Positions 46,460 to 56,827 are shown, numbered from the stretch's first letter. The stretch: DNA of 64,000 nucleotides from an uncultured Actinomycetes bacterium (GCA_937876245.1 CALEGP010000023.1:1-64000); one strand, 5' to 3'. Notes: generated by a model not told the origin, from the sequence alone. Program-made: numbers and translations.

Positions 46460-47455
46460 TTATTGGGCAAACTTGTCGAACTTAAGCTCAATTTGGTTTG
46501 CAATCTCAGTCATAGTTCCCATGATGGAAAGTGTTTCATCCAGTGGCAACATCGGTGACTCTTTTTCCCCAGCACGAAAACATCGGGCAAATTCAATAGC
46601 CTCCTCGCGCAAGCCCTGTCCACGATACAACTTATCCGAACCAGCAATCACATCATCTTTGTAATCTATAACTCTCCAGGTAGTCGGGAAATAGAAAGTC
46701 CGATCTATCTCCAGCCGGGCATCACTTCCGATGATAACTGCACGGTTTGGTGTTGCGGCAAGGTTTGTTGTGTTCAGCAGTGCCTGGGCGCCTGATGGGT
46801 ACTCCAAAATAATCGACGTTTGGCCATCAACCCCAGTAAATGCCTTTGTGCTTCTTGCAGTAATTCGCGATGGCGTACCTAAAACCATCGAGGCAAATGA
46901 AACTGGATAGATTCCTAAGTCGAATAGCGCTCCGCCGCCAAACTCTGGGGCGAAGAGGCGAAAGTTTGGATCTTTTGCAAACCATTGGCCGTGATCGGCT
47001 CGAACTGAAATAATTTCACCGAGTATTCCGGATTTAATCACTTCGCGGATTTTAATCATGTGTGGCAAGTATCGTGCCCACATCGCTTCCATCAGTAGCA
47101 AATTCTTTGACCGAGCGGTATCGATCATTGTCTTTGCCTCGTCTTGGCTCATTGCAAATGGCTTCTCACAGAGAACTGGTTTGCCAGCATTCAAGGCCAA
47201 TAAGGTGTCTCGCATATGCATTGGGTGGTGCGTCGCGACATAAACACCATCGACGTCAGGATCATTGACTAACTTCTGATAAGAATCATGTCTGTGAGAA
47301 ATTGCGAATTGGTCGGCAAAAGCATCGGCTTTAACTTGGCTCCTGGAACCAACCGCAATTACGCGATGATCTGGCAGACGCAAAACATCCCTTGTGAATT
47401 GTTCAGCAATTCCACCAGCCCCTAAAATTCCCCAGCGAAAAGGTGTGACAGACAT
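46460..47455 (-). CDS. Gfo/Idh/MocA family oxidoreductase
   Basis: NAD(P)-dependent oxidoreductase of 331 residues. The N-terminal Rossmann motif is RWGILGAGGIAEQF, followed by the CEKPFAMS lysine segment and a C-terminal alpha/beta sugar domain with DHGQWFAKDPNFRL and GGGALFDLGIYPVSFA. Substrates in the family are sugars, inositols or dihydrodiols. Similar to actinobacterial dehydrogenases annotated as trans-1,2-dihydrobenzene-1,2-diol type. It lies 32 bases upstream of the nucleotidyltransferase on the same strand. Confidence 0.88.
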   Translation of the reverse strand: MSVTPFRWGILGAGGIAEQFTRDVLRLPDHRVIAVGSRSQVKADAFADQFAISHRHDSYQKLVNDPDVDGVYVATHHPMHMRDTLLALNAGKPVLCEKPFAMSQDEAKTMIDTARSKNLLLMEAMWARYLPHMIKIREVIKSGILGEIISVRADHGQWFAKDPNFRLFAPEFGGGALFDLGIYPVSFASMVLGTPSRITARSTKAFTGVDGQTSIILEYPSGAQALLNTTNLAATPNRAVIIGSDARLEIDRTFYFPTTWRVIDYKDDVIAGSDKLYRGQGLREEAIEFARCFRAGEKESPMLPLDETLSIMGTMTEIANQIELKFDKFAQ

Positions 47456-47575
47456 CTTGGCTCTCCTTTAGTAATTTGTAGTTCTCTTTTTAATATTCAC
47501 AATTCTATTGGAGGCACGCAGATTTTTATAGAGGAACTAGCAAAACCGTAACTCTTTTTGAAAATGAAAAGAGAA

Positions 47576-47639
47576 TCGGGCTTTGGATTGAGCAAGAGAC
47601 TCGGCGTATTTCCGTCCCACGCTAGTGGCCAAAGCCCGA
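47576..47639 (-). terminator. Long structured hairpin after the uracil/xanthine permease gene
   Basis: TCGGGCTTTGG (47576-47586) pairs exactly with CCAAAGCCCGA (47629-47639), enclosing a 42-base loop that can form an inner stem (ACT..GCGT/ACGC.AGT). Read on the minus strand the stem is followed by TTCTCTTTTC. It lies in the 204-base gap after the permease stop, so it is probably its terminator, though the elaborate loop could mean a small RNA. Confidence 0.55.
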
Positions 47640-47659
47640 CTTCTTGAAGCCAATTGCGG

Positions 47660-48922
47660 CTATTCAGCCCTTCCGGCTGCCTTATTGAGCGCCCGAAGAA
47701 CCTGATAGCCAACTACGGCAACCAAGGTTCCGTTGACGATTCCACCAAAAGAATAATCCCCACGCGTCCATGACATATCAGCAATACCAATAATCAAGGT
47801 CGTTGCGGCTATGAAGAGATTTGTTGAGTTTCCGAAGTTGACCTTGTTTTCGATCCAAATCTTTGCTCCTAGTACACCGATCATTCCGTAAAGAGCAACG
47901 CCTACTCCGCCAAGAACCCCAGCAGGTGTCGCGCTAAGAATTGCACCAAATTTTGGTGAGAGGGAAAGCAGAATCGCTCCTACGCCAGCTACCCAATAAG
48001 CAGCTGTTGAATAGATGCGAGTGGCCGCCATAACTCCGATATTTTCTGCATAAGTAGTTGTACCAGACCCGCCGCCGATTCCGGCAAGCGTAGTTGCAAC
48101 ACCATCTGCAAATAGGGCATTGCCCATTTGATCATCTAAATCTTTTCCGGTCATAGCTGCAACAGCTTTAACATGCCCGACGTTTTCTGCAATTAAAACC
48201 AGTACAACAGGAACGAATAGCAGGATGGCATTCATGTTGAATGTTGGGGTTGTAAATAGCGGCATTGCAACCCACTTAGCCGCCCGAACGTTATCAAAAC
48301 TGATATCGCCGGCAAAAGCTGCATAAATATAGCCGACTACGATTCCGGCAAAAATACTTATTCGCCCAAGAAATCCCTTAGAAATAGCGCCGATAAGGGC
48401 AATGGCCGCAAGAGTAATAATTGCAGTTACTGGCGCCTGCTTAAAATTATTGTTCGCAGCGCTAGCTAGGTTTAGGCCAATAATCATCACGATCGAACCT
48501 GTGACTATTGGCGGTAATAACCAATTAATCCAACCAATTCCAACTGCATTTACGATAAGTCCTACAGCAGCAAGAATTACGCCAGTTGCAACTACGCCGC
48601 CCAGCGCAACAGCCATGCCACCATTTGTCATTGCTGCACTTATTGGTGCGAGGAATGCGAAGGATGAACCCAAATAGCTGGGTACTTTGTTTTTCGTTAA
48701 AGTAAGAAAAATAAGTGTTCCAACGCCTGAGAATAAGAGAGTTGTGCTGGGTGGAAACCCAGTAATAATCGGAACCAAGAAAGTTGCGCCAAACATTGCG
48801 GCTATGTGTTGAACGCCAACTCCAATAGTTAGTGGCCATGCTAAGCGTTCATCTGGTTTTACGACTTCACTATCTGAAATTGATTTGCCATTTCCATGAA
48901 GTTTCCAAGTTAAAAGCGACAT
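47660..48922 (-). CDS. Uracil/xanthine permease (NCS2 family)
   Basis: Proton-coupled nucleobase transporter of 420 residues from the ATG at 48922 (GGAAAGGAAAG ribosome site). About 12-14 helices; family elements are VQHIAAMFGATFLVPIITG, LIAENVGHVKAVAAMTGKDL with the conserved Glu, and GGGSGTTTYAENIGVMAATRIYS. Its short N-terminus holds DERLAWPLTIGVGVQH as in UraA/PyrP. An upstream in-frame GTG would add 33 residues and is not supported. Substrate is uracil or xanthine; no pyr or xdh genes are adjacent. Confidence 0.9.
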   Translation of the reverse strand: MSLLTWKLHGNGKSISDSEVVKPDERLAWPLTIGVGVQHIAAMFGATFLVPIITGFPPSTTLLFSGVGTLIFLTLTKNKVPSYLGSSFAFLAPISAAMTNGGMAVALGGVVATGVILAAVGLIVNAVGIGWINWLLPPIVTGSIVMIIGLNLASAANNNFKQAPVTAIITLAAIALIGAISKGFLGRISIFAGIVVGYIYAAFAGDISFDNVRAAKWVAMPLFTTPTFNMNAILLFVPVVLVLIAENVGHVKAVAAMTGKDLDDQMGNALFADGVATTLAGIGGGSGTTTYAENIGVMAATRIYSTAAYWVAGVGAILLSLSPKFGAILSATPAGVLGGVGVALYGMIGVLGAKIWIENKVNFGNSTNLFIAATTLIIGIADMSWTRGDYSFGGIVNGTLVAVVGYQVLRALNKAAGRAE

Positions 48923-48994
48923 CGCTTTCCTTTCCATTTCAGTTCGAATCACCATAGGAGCTCTATGGGTGGGAAGGTTAAAAAATGGTAGTTC

Positions 48995-49010
48995 GTTACG
49001 CGCGAGTAAC
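48995..49010. promoter_or_regulatory. Inverted repeat GTTAC-N6-GTAAC upstream of the uracil/xanthine permease
   Basis: GTTACGCGCGAGTAAC lies 73 bases before the permease ATG. Its 15 bases from TTAC onward match the palindrome region upstream of whiB2 in 13 of 15 positions (consensus TTACRCGCGWGTAAC). On the minus strand the repeat could also form a weak hairpin followed by TTTTTT nine bases later, so attenuation is an alternative. Confidence 0.5.
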
Positions 49011-49093
49011 AGCGCAGGCACTAGGAAGTTTTGGAGCCTTTTTAAGGCGCGTTGCTCTGGTCAGGCTAAATTCGGCCCAAATTTATTGCTAAT

Positions 49094-49696
49094 TTAGAGA
49101 GTGAAACTTGGGTAGTCATCCGTTACAAGGGCTATGGCGTAACCATAAACGCGATTCCAGAACTCAATAGTACCGAGAACAAAGTTGGCAATATTTTCCG
49201 GATAGCTTCCTGTTGCGCTTGTAATTATCCAAGCAAAAAAAGTCAGAACCAAGGCAACAACACAATACATAATTCCGACAACATAAAGAGGAATCGCGAA
49301 AATCCATTTAACTAATGGCAAAATTCTTGAAAGCTTCTTGCCACCATCAATTTTGGGCAGTTCAACTTTGATATTTGCATTGGCTTCGATTGATGGATAT
49401 TCATCTGTTAGCAGAAGCACATAAGCCGCGATACGCGCATTTAGTTCCAACATTGCCTGATTAAATTTTAAAACATAGCTGGGATAGATACCTCGAACGA
49501 GCAACGCAAGGAGCACTGGAGCAAAGAGAATTCCGCCAAATGAAACACCAACATGTACTGATTGAGTAAAGGAGGATATGAAAATAATTATTGGGAGCGC
49601 TAAGACGCCACGGAAAAATACCGATTTTCGATCTCGATTGGTGAGTTGAATTTCGATAGAAGTTTCGACTTGATTGGAAAATTCGACGCTATTCAT
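49094..49696 (-). CDS. DUF4389 family membrane protein
   Basis: A protein of 200 residues with four membrane segments in two pairs (about 29-47 and 51-69; 125-145 and 147-168), a family-typical YPSY/YPS motif pair and LIWNRVYGYA-like end (FWNRVYGYAIALVTDDYPSF). The repeated DDYPS/DEYPS motifs are characteristic of DUF4389. Function is unknown. It follows argG after an 11-base gap, so it is likely on the same transcript. Confidence 0.85.
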   Translation of the reverse strand: MNSVEFSNQVETSIEIQLTNRDRKSVFFRGVLALPIIIFISSFTQSVHVGVSFGGILFAPVLLALLVRGIYPSYVLKFNQAMLELNARIAAYVLLLTDEYPSIEANANIKVELPKIDGGKKLSRILPLVKWIFAIPLYVVGIMYCVVALVLTFFAWIITSATGSYPENIANFVLGTIEFWNRVYGYAIALVTDDYPSFTL

Positions 49697-49707
49697 TTTT
49701 ACATCTC

Positions 49708-51051
<1,344 letters not shown>

Positions 51052-51188
51052 CTAGGACATCATTCGTGCCCGCCAAAAAATAAAGAGCCAATTCAAGTGC
51101 TGCCTGGCGGTTCATACGACTAGCGCATCACCGGAGCGCGGTTATTTGCAGTTTATTCCTCCCTGGAATGCTTCGGAGTTAATTGTTG

Positions 51189-51554
51189 CTACTCAAGTGA
51201 TATCCGCAATATCTCACTTAATGCCACTTTCCGAAGTGATTCGAGCGGAATTTCTACTAACTCACGTATTGTCTTGGTGCTTGCCTTTCGATTGTCCAAC
51301 TCCACCAAAATCTCGACTAACTGGATTTCAGGAATATCCAAAATGATCTGAGAACCCCGCGCCTGCGTTCTCTTCAATTCCTCTAGCAATCTTGAAATTT
51401 TAGCCAGGCGATAATTAATTGCATCCCCTGCTATTTGTCGAAGCGCAGCGTCCTTACTTATTTCGGAACTATCAATAAAGTTTAGTGAGTTAACAACTTT
51501 CCCAATATTTTCGAGAATCTCATTAAGGCGTTCAGAGGCTTGAGAATTGTTCAT
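51189..51554 (-). CDS. Hypothetical helical protein
   Basis: A protein of 121 residues, predicted all-helical, with a SERLNEILENIGKVVNSL amphipathic start and repeated ILVELDNRKASTKTIRELVEI leucine-rich helices. No family is recognised. It has no ribosome site; a CATAAT box ends six bases before the ATG, so the mRNA may be leaderless. It is divergent from the DUF222/HNH gene, and the two 5' ends lie close or overlap depending on the HNH start. A regulatory or partner role with the HNH protein is speculation. Confidence 0.5.
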   Translation of the reverse strand: MNNSQASERLNEILENIGKVVNSLNFIDSSEISKDAALRQIAGDAINYRLAKISRLLEELKRTQARGSQIILDIPEIQLVEILVELDNRKASTKTIRELVEIPLESLRKVALSEILRISLE

Positions 51555-51599
51555 TGGTCAATTATGTCTTATCCCTGGGAGATTTCACCTCTGCCGCCT

Positions 51600-51641
51600 T
51601 TTGTTTTTGCAGGCTGCTGGTTTGTTTTTGCGGACTGCTGG
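51600..51641. repeat. 21-bp tandem imperfect repeat near the HNH gene start
   Basis: Two 21-base units (51600-51620 and 51621-51641) differ at two positions. If translated they would encode FVFAGCW and FVFADCW at the start of the HNH protein, a segment unlike the rest of it. The unit may be untranslated leader. Confidence 0.7.
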
Positions 51642-51662
51642 ACAAATCAGCGGCTGCTCACA

Positions 51663-53216
51663 ATGAAAAGTTATCAACAATCAATCCTTGAAACTGCCAT
51701 AACCGAAACATTATTTACTTCTAATGTCAGTCGCAGGCATGATAATTCTCTTATGCAGAAAATTTCCGACAATAAAGACGATAGAAGAGTGCTTAGTAAC
51801 CGAGTCGCAGAGTTTTTGCACCTCCCGGCCGGGATAGAGGCGGTTAATGAACTCTGGGAAATATCCCCAGAAAATTTGGATTATGCGGGTCGCGTTGATT
51901 ATTTGGCGGCGCTTGAAAGACAGAGTGGTTGGTTTAATGTTTGGATGCAAAATGCAATTGTCGTGGTCGCTGGAAGTGAACCCAGTCGGACGGATTCAAT
52001 GTACTCCGGGGTCGATGATTCAGAACGTGAAGAAATTGCAACAGCGTTGCGTATGTCTGGATCAACTGCCCAAGGACGAATTGACGTAGCGCGCACTCTG
52101 ACTCAGTATCTTCCGGGTGCCACCGCCGCCCTCGCTGTAGGCGATATTTCTCCCGCCCATGCGAATGTAATTGCTAGGGAGAGCGCGCAACTTATCCGCC
52201 AAGGTGTGGCTCCTGAAGTTCTCAAGTTGATTGAAGAGCAAGCAATTGCCCATGCCGAATTTCATACTCCTGCCCAGGTAGCGAACAAGGTTCGCTCCGC
52301 TATAGCTATGTTCGCCCCTGAGCAATTCGAGGCTGCTGTGGTCGAGGAAGTAGTTTCAAGAAAGGTTTCTTGCTACCCAAATGCAAATGGGATGGCCACT
52401 ATTGTGGCTTTTCTTCCTGCCCCAGATGCTCAAACAATTATGCTGGCAATTGATCGATTGGCCTATAAAACTAATGGAATAGCAAAAGATAAATTACGGG
52501 CATTTCGAAAGAATTCTCGTAATAGTCCAGATAGAGATTCACTATTGGGCCATTCGCAACCAAAAACACAGTCCAGTTCAAGTAGTAGTGCTGATGCCGA
52601 TGATCTTGAGCGATTCAACCTTACTGACTTTAGTGCGGACCTTATGGATCCGATGGACGCCCACCGCGCCGATGCTATGACTGCTATCGCTGCCCTCTTT
52701 CTAGAGACTAGTGAAGAGCAGGTGATGAATCATGGTCGACCAGTTACAGTAAATCTGACAATTGATTTACCAACACTTCTCGGGCTCGCTGATAATCCTG
52801 GTCAATTGAGTGGGTATGGGCCAATTCCTGCAGCAGTAGCGCGCGAACTCGCCGCTGATGGAAAATGGCGAAAATTCATTACCGACCCAACTACGGGCAA
52901 TCTGCTTAACTTTGGACGCGAAAGTTATTTACCACCACAAGCCTTGCGTGATTTTCTTCTAGCTCGAGACAAAACCTGTCGATTCCCCGGATGCAGAAGA
53001 TCAGGAGTTAAAAATGAAATTGATCATGCTTATCCTTGGGAGAAGGGCGGGGAAACCTCGCCTAAGAATCTTGGCCTACTTTGCAAACGACACCACCAAC
53101 TTAAGACACACGGGGGTTGGAAGTTAGAAAGTTTCGAGGACGGTTCTTGTGAGTGGACTTCGCCTCTTGGAAAAAAGAGGTTTGTTCCAGCAAGGCCAAT
53201 GGGTGAAGTCGCCTAA
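51663..53216 (+). CDS. DUF222/13E12-type HNH endonuclease
   Basis: A protein of about 517 residues from the ATG at 51663. The middle is the helical DUF222 domain with DISPAHANVIARESAQL and a Ser/Asp-rich linker (SSSSSADADD). The C-terminal HNH domain reads CRFPGCRRSGVKNEIDHAYPWEKGG, NLGLLCKRHHQLKTHGGW, with zinc cysteines and the D-H, N and H catalytic positions. This family is multi-copy in actinobacteria (13E12 repeats in mycobacteria). Its role is unknown; relatives are tied to repetitive or mobile DNA. In-frame TTG/ATG starts at 51540 and 51564 exist but would include the odd tandem repeat. Confidence 0.85.
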   Translation: MKSYQQSILETAITETLFTSNVSRRHDNSLMQKISDNKDDRRVLSNRVAEFLHLPAGIEAVNELWEISPENLDYAGRVDYLAALERQSGWFNVWMQNAIVVVAGSEPSRTDSMYSGVDDSEREEIATALRMSGSTAQGRIDVARTLTQYLPGATAALAVGDISPAHANVIARESAQLIRQGVAPEVLKLIEEQAIAHAEFHTPAQVANKVRSAIAMFAPEQFEAAVVEEVVSRKVSCYPNANGMATIVAFLPAPDAQTIMLAIDRLAYKTNGIAKDKLRAFRKNSRNSPDRDSLLGHSQPKTQSSSSSSADADDLERFNLTDFSADLMDPMDAHRADAMTAIAALFLETSEEQVMNHGRPVTVNLTIDLPTLLGLADNPGQLSGYGPIPAAVARELAADGKWRKFITDPTTGNLLNFGRESYLPPQALRDFLLARDKTCRFPGCRRSGVKNEIDHAYPWEKGGETSPKNLGLLCKRHHQLKTHGGWKLESFEDGSCEWTSPLGKKRFVPARPMGEVA

Positions 53217-53236
53217 CAATTAGTTATTCTAGTCTT

Positions 53237-53518
53237 ATGGAATCTTTAGCACTTATTGTCTCAGCCATGATCTTAATTTCTATCCTTGGCGCTCCAATCG
53301 GATGGCTCGTTCTCAAAATTCCAACTCATAAAAACCGAACAACCCTTCTGAAAAAACTGGCTTCCTTTTTCTTCTCACTTCTAGGATTAATGATTGGATT
53401 AACCATATTGTTGACTGGGCCAGCTATTGGGGGCGTAATTATTTCGATATTTTCAATATCTTCAGCAATTTTTGTTCTTACCAAAATTTGGCTAGATAAG
53501 ACTTATTGGGAACACTGA
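53237..53518 (+). CDS. Small two-helix membrane protein
   Basis: A protein of 93 residues with hydrophobic segments at about 3-27 and 41-80 (probably two to three helices), separated by the basic stretch KIPTHKNRTTLLKK. No family is recognised. It follows the HNH gene after 20 bases and may share its transcript. It ends directly before a hairpin that separates it from the convergent tmRNA. Confidence 0.55.
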   Translation: MESLALIVSAMILISILGAPIGWLVLKIPTHKNRTTLLKKLASFFFSLLGLMIGLTILLTGPAIGGVIISIFSISSAIFVLTKIWLDKTYWEH

Positions 53519-53555
53519 TTTGGGCCAACTAAACCAACGGTTTGGCTAACCCAAA
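53519..53555. terminator. Bidirectional hairpin between the small membrane gene and tmRNA
   Basis: TTTGGG (53519-53524) pairs with CCCAAA (53550-53555), and inside them AAACC-AAC-GGTTT forms a second stem with partial pairing between. It starts right after the stop codon and lies 22 bases past the tmRNA 3' end on the other strand, so it probably terminates both. Confidence 0.5.
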
Positions 53556-53576
53556 TTACATTCGGTAAATCGATAG

Positions 53577-53947
53577 TGGAGGTGCCGGGAATCGAACCCG
53601 GGTCCTCTAGTACTCAATCAGGGCTTCTACGGGCGTAGTGTTCTATTCGTTTTCTCAGTCCTGACTCTCACAAACACATGTAGTCAACGAACTCAGTTAC
53701 AGATTTATTTCCCCGATAGTGTCTGTAACACCATTATCAAGTGAGCTCTCTAGCGACGCTAACATCCAAGCCGAGAGCACTCTTGGGTTAACGGATTCAC
53801 TTAAATCGCTTATGCAGCGATAGCGAAATCAGTGCGATTTGCATCTGCACTTATGTGTTGCACGGGTTTCATGGTTTACGAGATCATCCCGGCTTCCTCG
53901 GCCCGCTTCACCTGACTCAACAACTAAAGTCGAGACCGTTCACCCCC
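53577..53947 (-). ncRNA. ssrA: Transfer-messenger RNA (SsrA)
   Basis: The 5' end GGGGGTGAACGGT pairs with CACCTCC before the discriminator A at 53577; the 3' T-arm CGGGTTCGATTCCCG is intact. CCA is not encoded. The tag frame on the minus strand reads GCA GAT GCA AAT CGC ACT GAT TTC GCT ATC GCT GCA TAA, giving the tag ADANRTDFAIAA, with the usual hydrophobic -AA end recognised by Clp proteases. Total length 371 bases. smpB follows the same strand upstream in coordinate terms (54120-54602), so the rescue pair is adjacent. ClpS, encoded at 13 kb, is the other Clp adaptor in the window. Confidence 0.95.
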
Positions 53948-54119
53948 ATATTGGTTGTGGAACATGAAGCAATTTACTTTTCTATATTCAGTTTTTCCAC
54001 TCCCAGATCTCAAATACAATTCCTTATAGATTGAATTTGAAATCAAGATCGAGGTTATGGAGGACCTATTCTAATCTGTCCGAGAAGATATCCCTAAACA
54101 TAATTTGATTGCAGTGGCT

Positions 54120-54602
54120 CTAGCGCTCGGATTTGCCCGAAGTACGTCTGGAAAGTTCGCGAGTAATTTCACGATTCGCTTGCTGCTCCATAAGAGTTGC
54201 TCGCTTGTCATGAGCCTTCTTGCCCTTTGCAAGCGCCAATTCGATCTTGGCTTTTCCATCCTTAAAATAAATTGAGAGCGGAACAAGGGTCAATCCCCCT
54301 TGTTTTGTTTCGGCTGCCAACTTGTCAATCTCTTTTTTATGGACCAGCAATTTGCGTTCTCGGCGAGGAGTGTGATTATTCCAAGTACCCTCGGTGTATT
54401 CCGGAATATGAACGCCACTTAACCAAAGTTCGCCATTAGTTATCATGGCGAAACCGTCGATTAGCGAAGCCCTTCCGGCGCGAAGCGATTTGACTTCGGT
54501 ACCGCTTAAAACAATCCCGCACTCGAAAACTTCTTCGATAAAGTAGTCGTGGCGTGCACTCTTATTTTGTGCAATTAATTTCCTGCCGAGCTCCTTCACC
54601 AC
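54120..54602 (-). CDS. smpB: SsrA-binding protein SmpB
   Basis: Binds tmRNA and carries it to stalled ribosomes. The protein shows [38 protein letters not shown], the [21 protein letters not shown] core, and the [13 protein letters not shown]-terminal tail that enters the mRNA channel. About 160 residues, standard length. Several in-frame GTG codons are possible; the one at 54602 is best spaced from the GAGGGGGTGG ribosome site, while the one at 54611 is too close. It lies next to tmRNA and downstream of the S41 protease gene. Confidence 0.95.
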   Translation of the reverse strand: MVKELGRKLIAQNKSARHDYFIEEVFECGIVLSGTEVKSLRAGRASLIDGFAMITNGELWLSGVHIPEYTEGTWNNHTPRRERKLLVHKKEIDKLAAETKQGGLTLVPLSIYFKDGKAKIELALAKGKKAHDKRATLMEQQANREITRELSRRTSGKSER

Positions 54603-54695
54603 ATTGACCACCCCCTCTTAAATATTGAAATGACTTAATTCGATTCTTACCTAAGGATACGCTGAATCCCGAACTCTCTCCTCTAGAAGAAGGTG

Positions 54696-55844
54696 TTACT
54701 CAACATTTATGGCAGAAAGTCCGCCCAAGACAAGAAGTGCTTTGCCTATCTCTTCATTTTCTGGAACTAAAAGATCAGGAGAAATTCCTATTTGGTCAAT
54801 GGTGCGACCATTTGGAGTCCGATATTTTCCTATCGTAATTTCCATTTTTGAACCATCCACCAAATCAATAATCTCCTGGACGGTGCCCTTGCCGTAACTA
54901 TTTTCTCCAAGAATTACTGCTCGATTTCTATCTTGAAGAGCTCCTGCAATAACTTCTGCAGAACTGGCGGTCAGTCGATTTATTAGAACCGTCATAGGGG
55001 CTAAATCAGCGCTAAGATTTTTAGACTCTAAAATAACCGGCGTATTATTTTTCCTCGAATAGGAAACTATTGTTCCTTGATTAAGAAAAAGTGAAGACAC
55101 TTCAACAGCAACATCAATTAGTCCGCCTGGATTGTCGCGAAGATCTAGCACAATTCCATTTTTATGCGGATATTTTTCAAGCGCGGTGGCAACTTCACTT
55201 GCCACCTCTCCTGTAATGGCAGAGACTTGTATGTAAATAACTTTCCGAGCCAATTGATATGCAACGACATCTCCATCGAAAAGTGATTCTCTCGTCATCT
55301 TTAGTCGAATTTGCTGTTGGTTACGATCAAGCCCAATTTGAAGTTTGCTTCCGGGGATTCCGCGAAGTTGGGCCACGGCCGTGGCGACTGATGCCCCATC
55401 CATTGGGATTCCATTGATATCAATAAGAGCATCTAAAACTTCTATTCCTGCACGATCAGCAGGAGATTTTGGCTGAACATTTGAAACCTCGAGCAGTCCT
55501 GTCTTATTTTTTCGGATCCAGATACCAATTCCACTATAACGACCCTCTAGCGTCTGCTTCAAATATTTCACCGAATCTTGCGGGAAATAGTTCGCCCATT
55601 GATCACCAGTAGCCTTCAGTACGGCTTCGATTGCCGCGCGTTCTAATACATTTCGCTTCGGGGGGGAATGATATTTCGTAAGAACTTTTTCAATTGATTG
55701 ATCCACTGGAGATCTATTTCTCGATTGTCCGACATAGTCGCCAATACCAAATACCAATATAAGAGCTAGTGACGTAATAGCAGCTGTGATGTTAAATTTC
55801 GTGTTGCGAAAACGAGCCTTAATTAGTTGCCACGGCGAATACAT
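54696..55844 (-). CDS. S41 family C-terminal processing protease (CtpA-like)
   Basis: Membrane-anchored serine protease of about 382 residues. One helix at about 18-36, then a PDZ domain (YSGIGIWIRKNKTGLLEVSNVQPKSPADRAGIEVLDALIDING), then the tail-specific protease domain with LDLRDNPGG, the catalytic Ser in TASSAEVIAGAL and the Lys in YGKGTVQEI. It acts outside the membrane on wall or secreted proteins. It is kept between ftsX and smpB in many Actinobacteria, linking it to division. The ATG at 55844 has AGGAG nine bases upstream; a TTG two codons earlier is possible. Confidence 0.92.
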   Translation of the reverse strand: MYSPWQLIKARFRNTKFNITAAITSLALILVFGIGDYVGQSRNRSPVDQSIEKVLTKYHSPPKRNVLERAAIEAVLKATGDQWANYFPQDSVKYLKQTLEGRYSGIGIWIRKNKTGLLEVSNVQPKSPADRAGIEVLDALIDINGIPMDGASVATAVAQLRGIPGSKLQIGLDRNQQQIRLKMTRESLFDGDVVAYQLARKVIYIQVSAITGEVASEVATALEKYPHKNGIVLDLRDNPGGLIDVAVEVSSLFLNQGTIVSYSRKNNTPVILESKNLSADLAPMTVLINRLTASSAEVIAGALQDRNRAVILGENSYGKGTVQEIIDLVDGSKMEITIGKYRTPNGRTIDQIGISPDLLVPENEEIGKALLVLGGLSAINVE

Positions 55845-55916
55845 TTGCAAATTCTCCTAGCAAAGCGACGAATTAGCAAAGTTACACAAGAATTAAGCCT
55901 TCCGGGAATTAAGCGC

Positions 55917-56819
55917 CTAGACTTTTAGGTATTTACGCAAGGTTAGTACTGATGCGACCGCAGAAACGACGAACCCAGTTAAGAGAAGTATTGCTGAGGC
56001 AAACCAAACATCTGACCAAGTGAAGAATTTAGTAAAACTTAAAAGTGGCGCAATTCTGGAATCAACAAGTAGTTTGAACGCTGATAGGAGTCCGACCGAA
56101 AATATCCATCCCACCATTGCAGAAAAAATTCCTTCCAGCAAGAATGGCAACTGTATTGAAAATGATGAGGCGCCGACCAGTTTCATAACGCCTGTTTCAC
56201 GACGCCTGTTAAATGCGGCAATTCGAAGGGTATTACTGATGAGCAGCGCTGCCGTTAATACGCTAGCCAAACCGATGGCCAGAGCACCATCCCTTAGAAC
56301 ACCCAAAAGTTTGAAGAATTTTTCCAAAATGCTTCTTTGGTCTTGAACCGAATCAACGCCTGGTCTTCCGGCAAATGCACTTTGCATTACGGAAAATTGC
56401 GTTGGGTCTTTTAATTTAACTCTGTAAGATTCTGGTAGTTGATCTTCTGTCACATTCTGTGCAATTGCCGAATCTTTAAATCTCTCCTGGAAATGCACAT
56501 ATGCTTCGGATTGAGATTCGTAGTACACAGTTTGAACTACTGGCAGCGCTTCAATATCTGCTTTAATTAAATCTCGTTGTTCCTGTGAAACCGGTCCTCC
56601 GCCACAGGATGCGCTCTCAGACAGGGTTCCACAGAGAAACACTGAAACTTCGATTTTGTCATACCAATAATCTTTCATCACGCGAACTTGGGAGTTGGCA
56701 AGCAAGCCAATACCAAGGAGCGTCAGTGAGATAGCTACAGTAATTACAACAGCAAATGTCATAGTTAGATTTCGGCGCAGGCCGATTCTTACTTCGCTAA
56801 AAAGAAATCCAGCTCTCAT
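55917..56819 (-). CDS. ftsX: Cell division protein FtsX
   Basis: Membrane partner of FtsE, 300 residues, four helices (about 21-43, 173-193, 221-245, 270-292) and an extracellular domain of about 120 residues with paired cysteines (FLCGTLSESASCGGG). Near the second helix FNRRRETGVMKLVGAS is the family signature. FtsEX controls peptidoglycan hydrolases such as RipC in mycobacteria. It lies 8 bases after ftsE, so they are co-translated. Confidence 0.95.
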   Translation of the reverse strand: MRAGFLFSEVRIGLRRNLTMTFAVVITVAISLTLLGIGLLANSQVRVMKDYWYDKIEVSVFLCGTLSESASCGGGPVSQEQRDLIKADIEALPVVQTVYYESQSEAYVHFQERFKDSAIAQNVTEDQLPESYRVKLKDPTQFSVMQSAFAGRPGVDSVQDQRSILEKFFKLLGVLRDGALAIGLASVLTAALLISNTLRIAAFNRRRETGVMKLVGASSFSIQLPFLLEGIFSAMVGWIFSVGLLSAFKLLVDSRIAPLLSFTKFFTWSDVWFASAILLLTGFVVSAVASVLTLRKYLKV

Positions 56820-56827
56820 TTTTTCCC

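Noticed and set aside
47497-47712. A 71-codon minus-strand frame after the permease gene
   Set aside because: It begins inside the permease coding region, lacks a ribosome site, and runs through the strong hairpin at 47576-47639.
51663-53216. HNH gene as part of a mobile element
   Set aside because: No terminal repeats, target duplication, integrase or transposase lie around it; the 13E12 family alone does not prove mobility.
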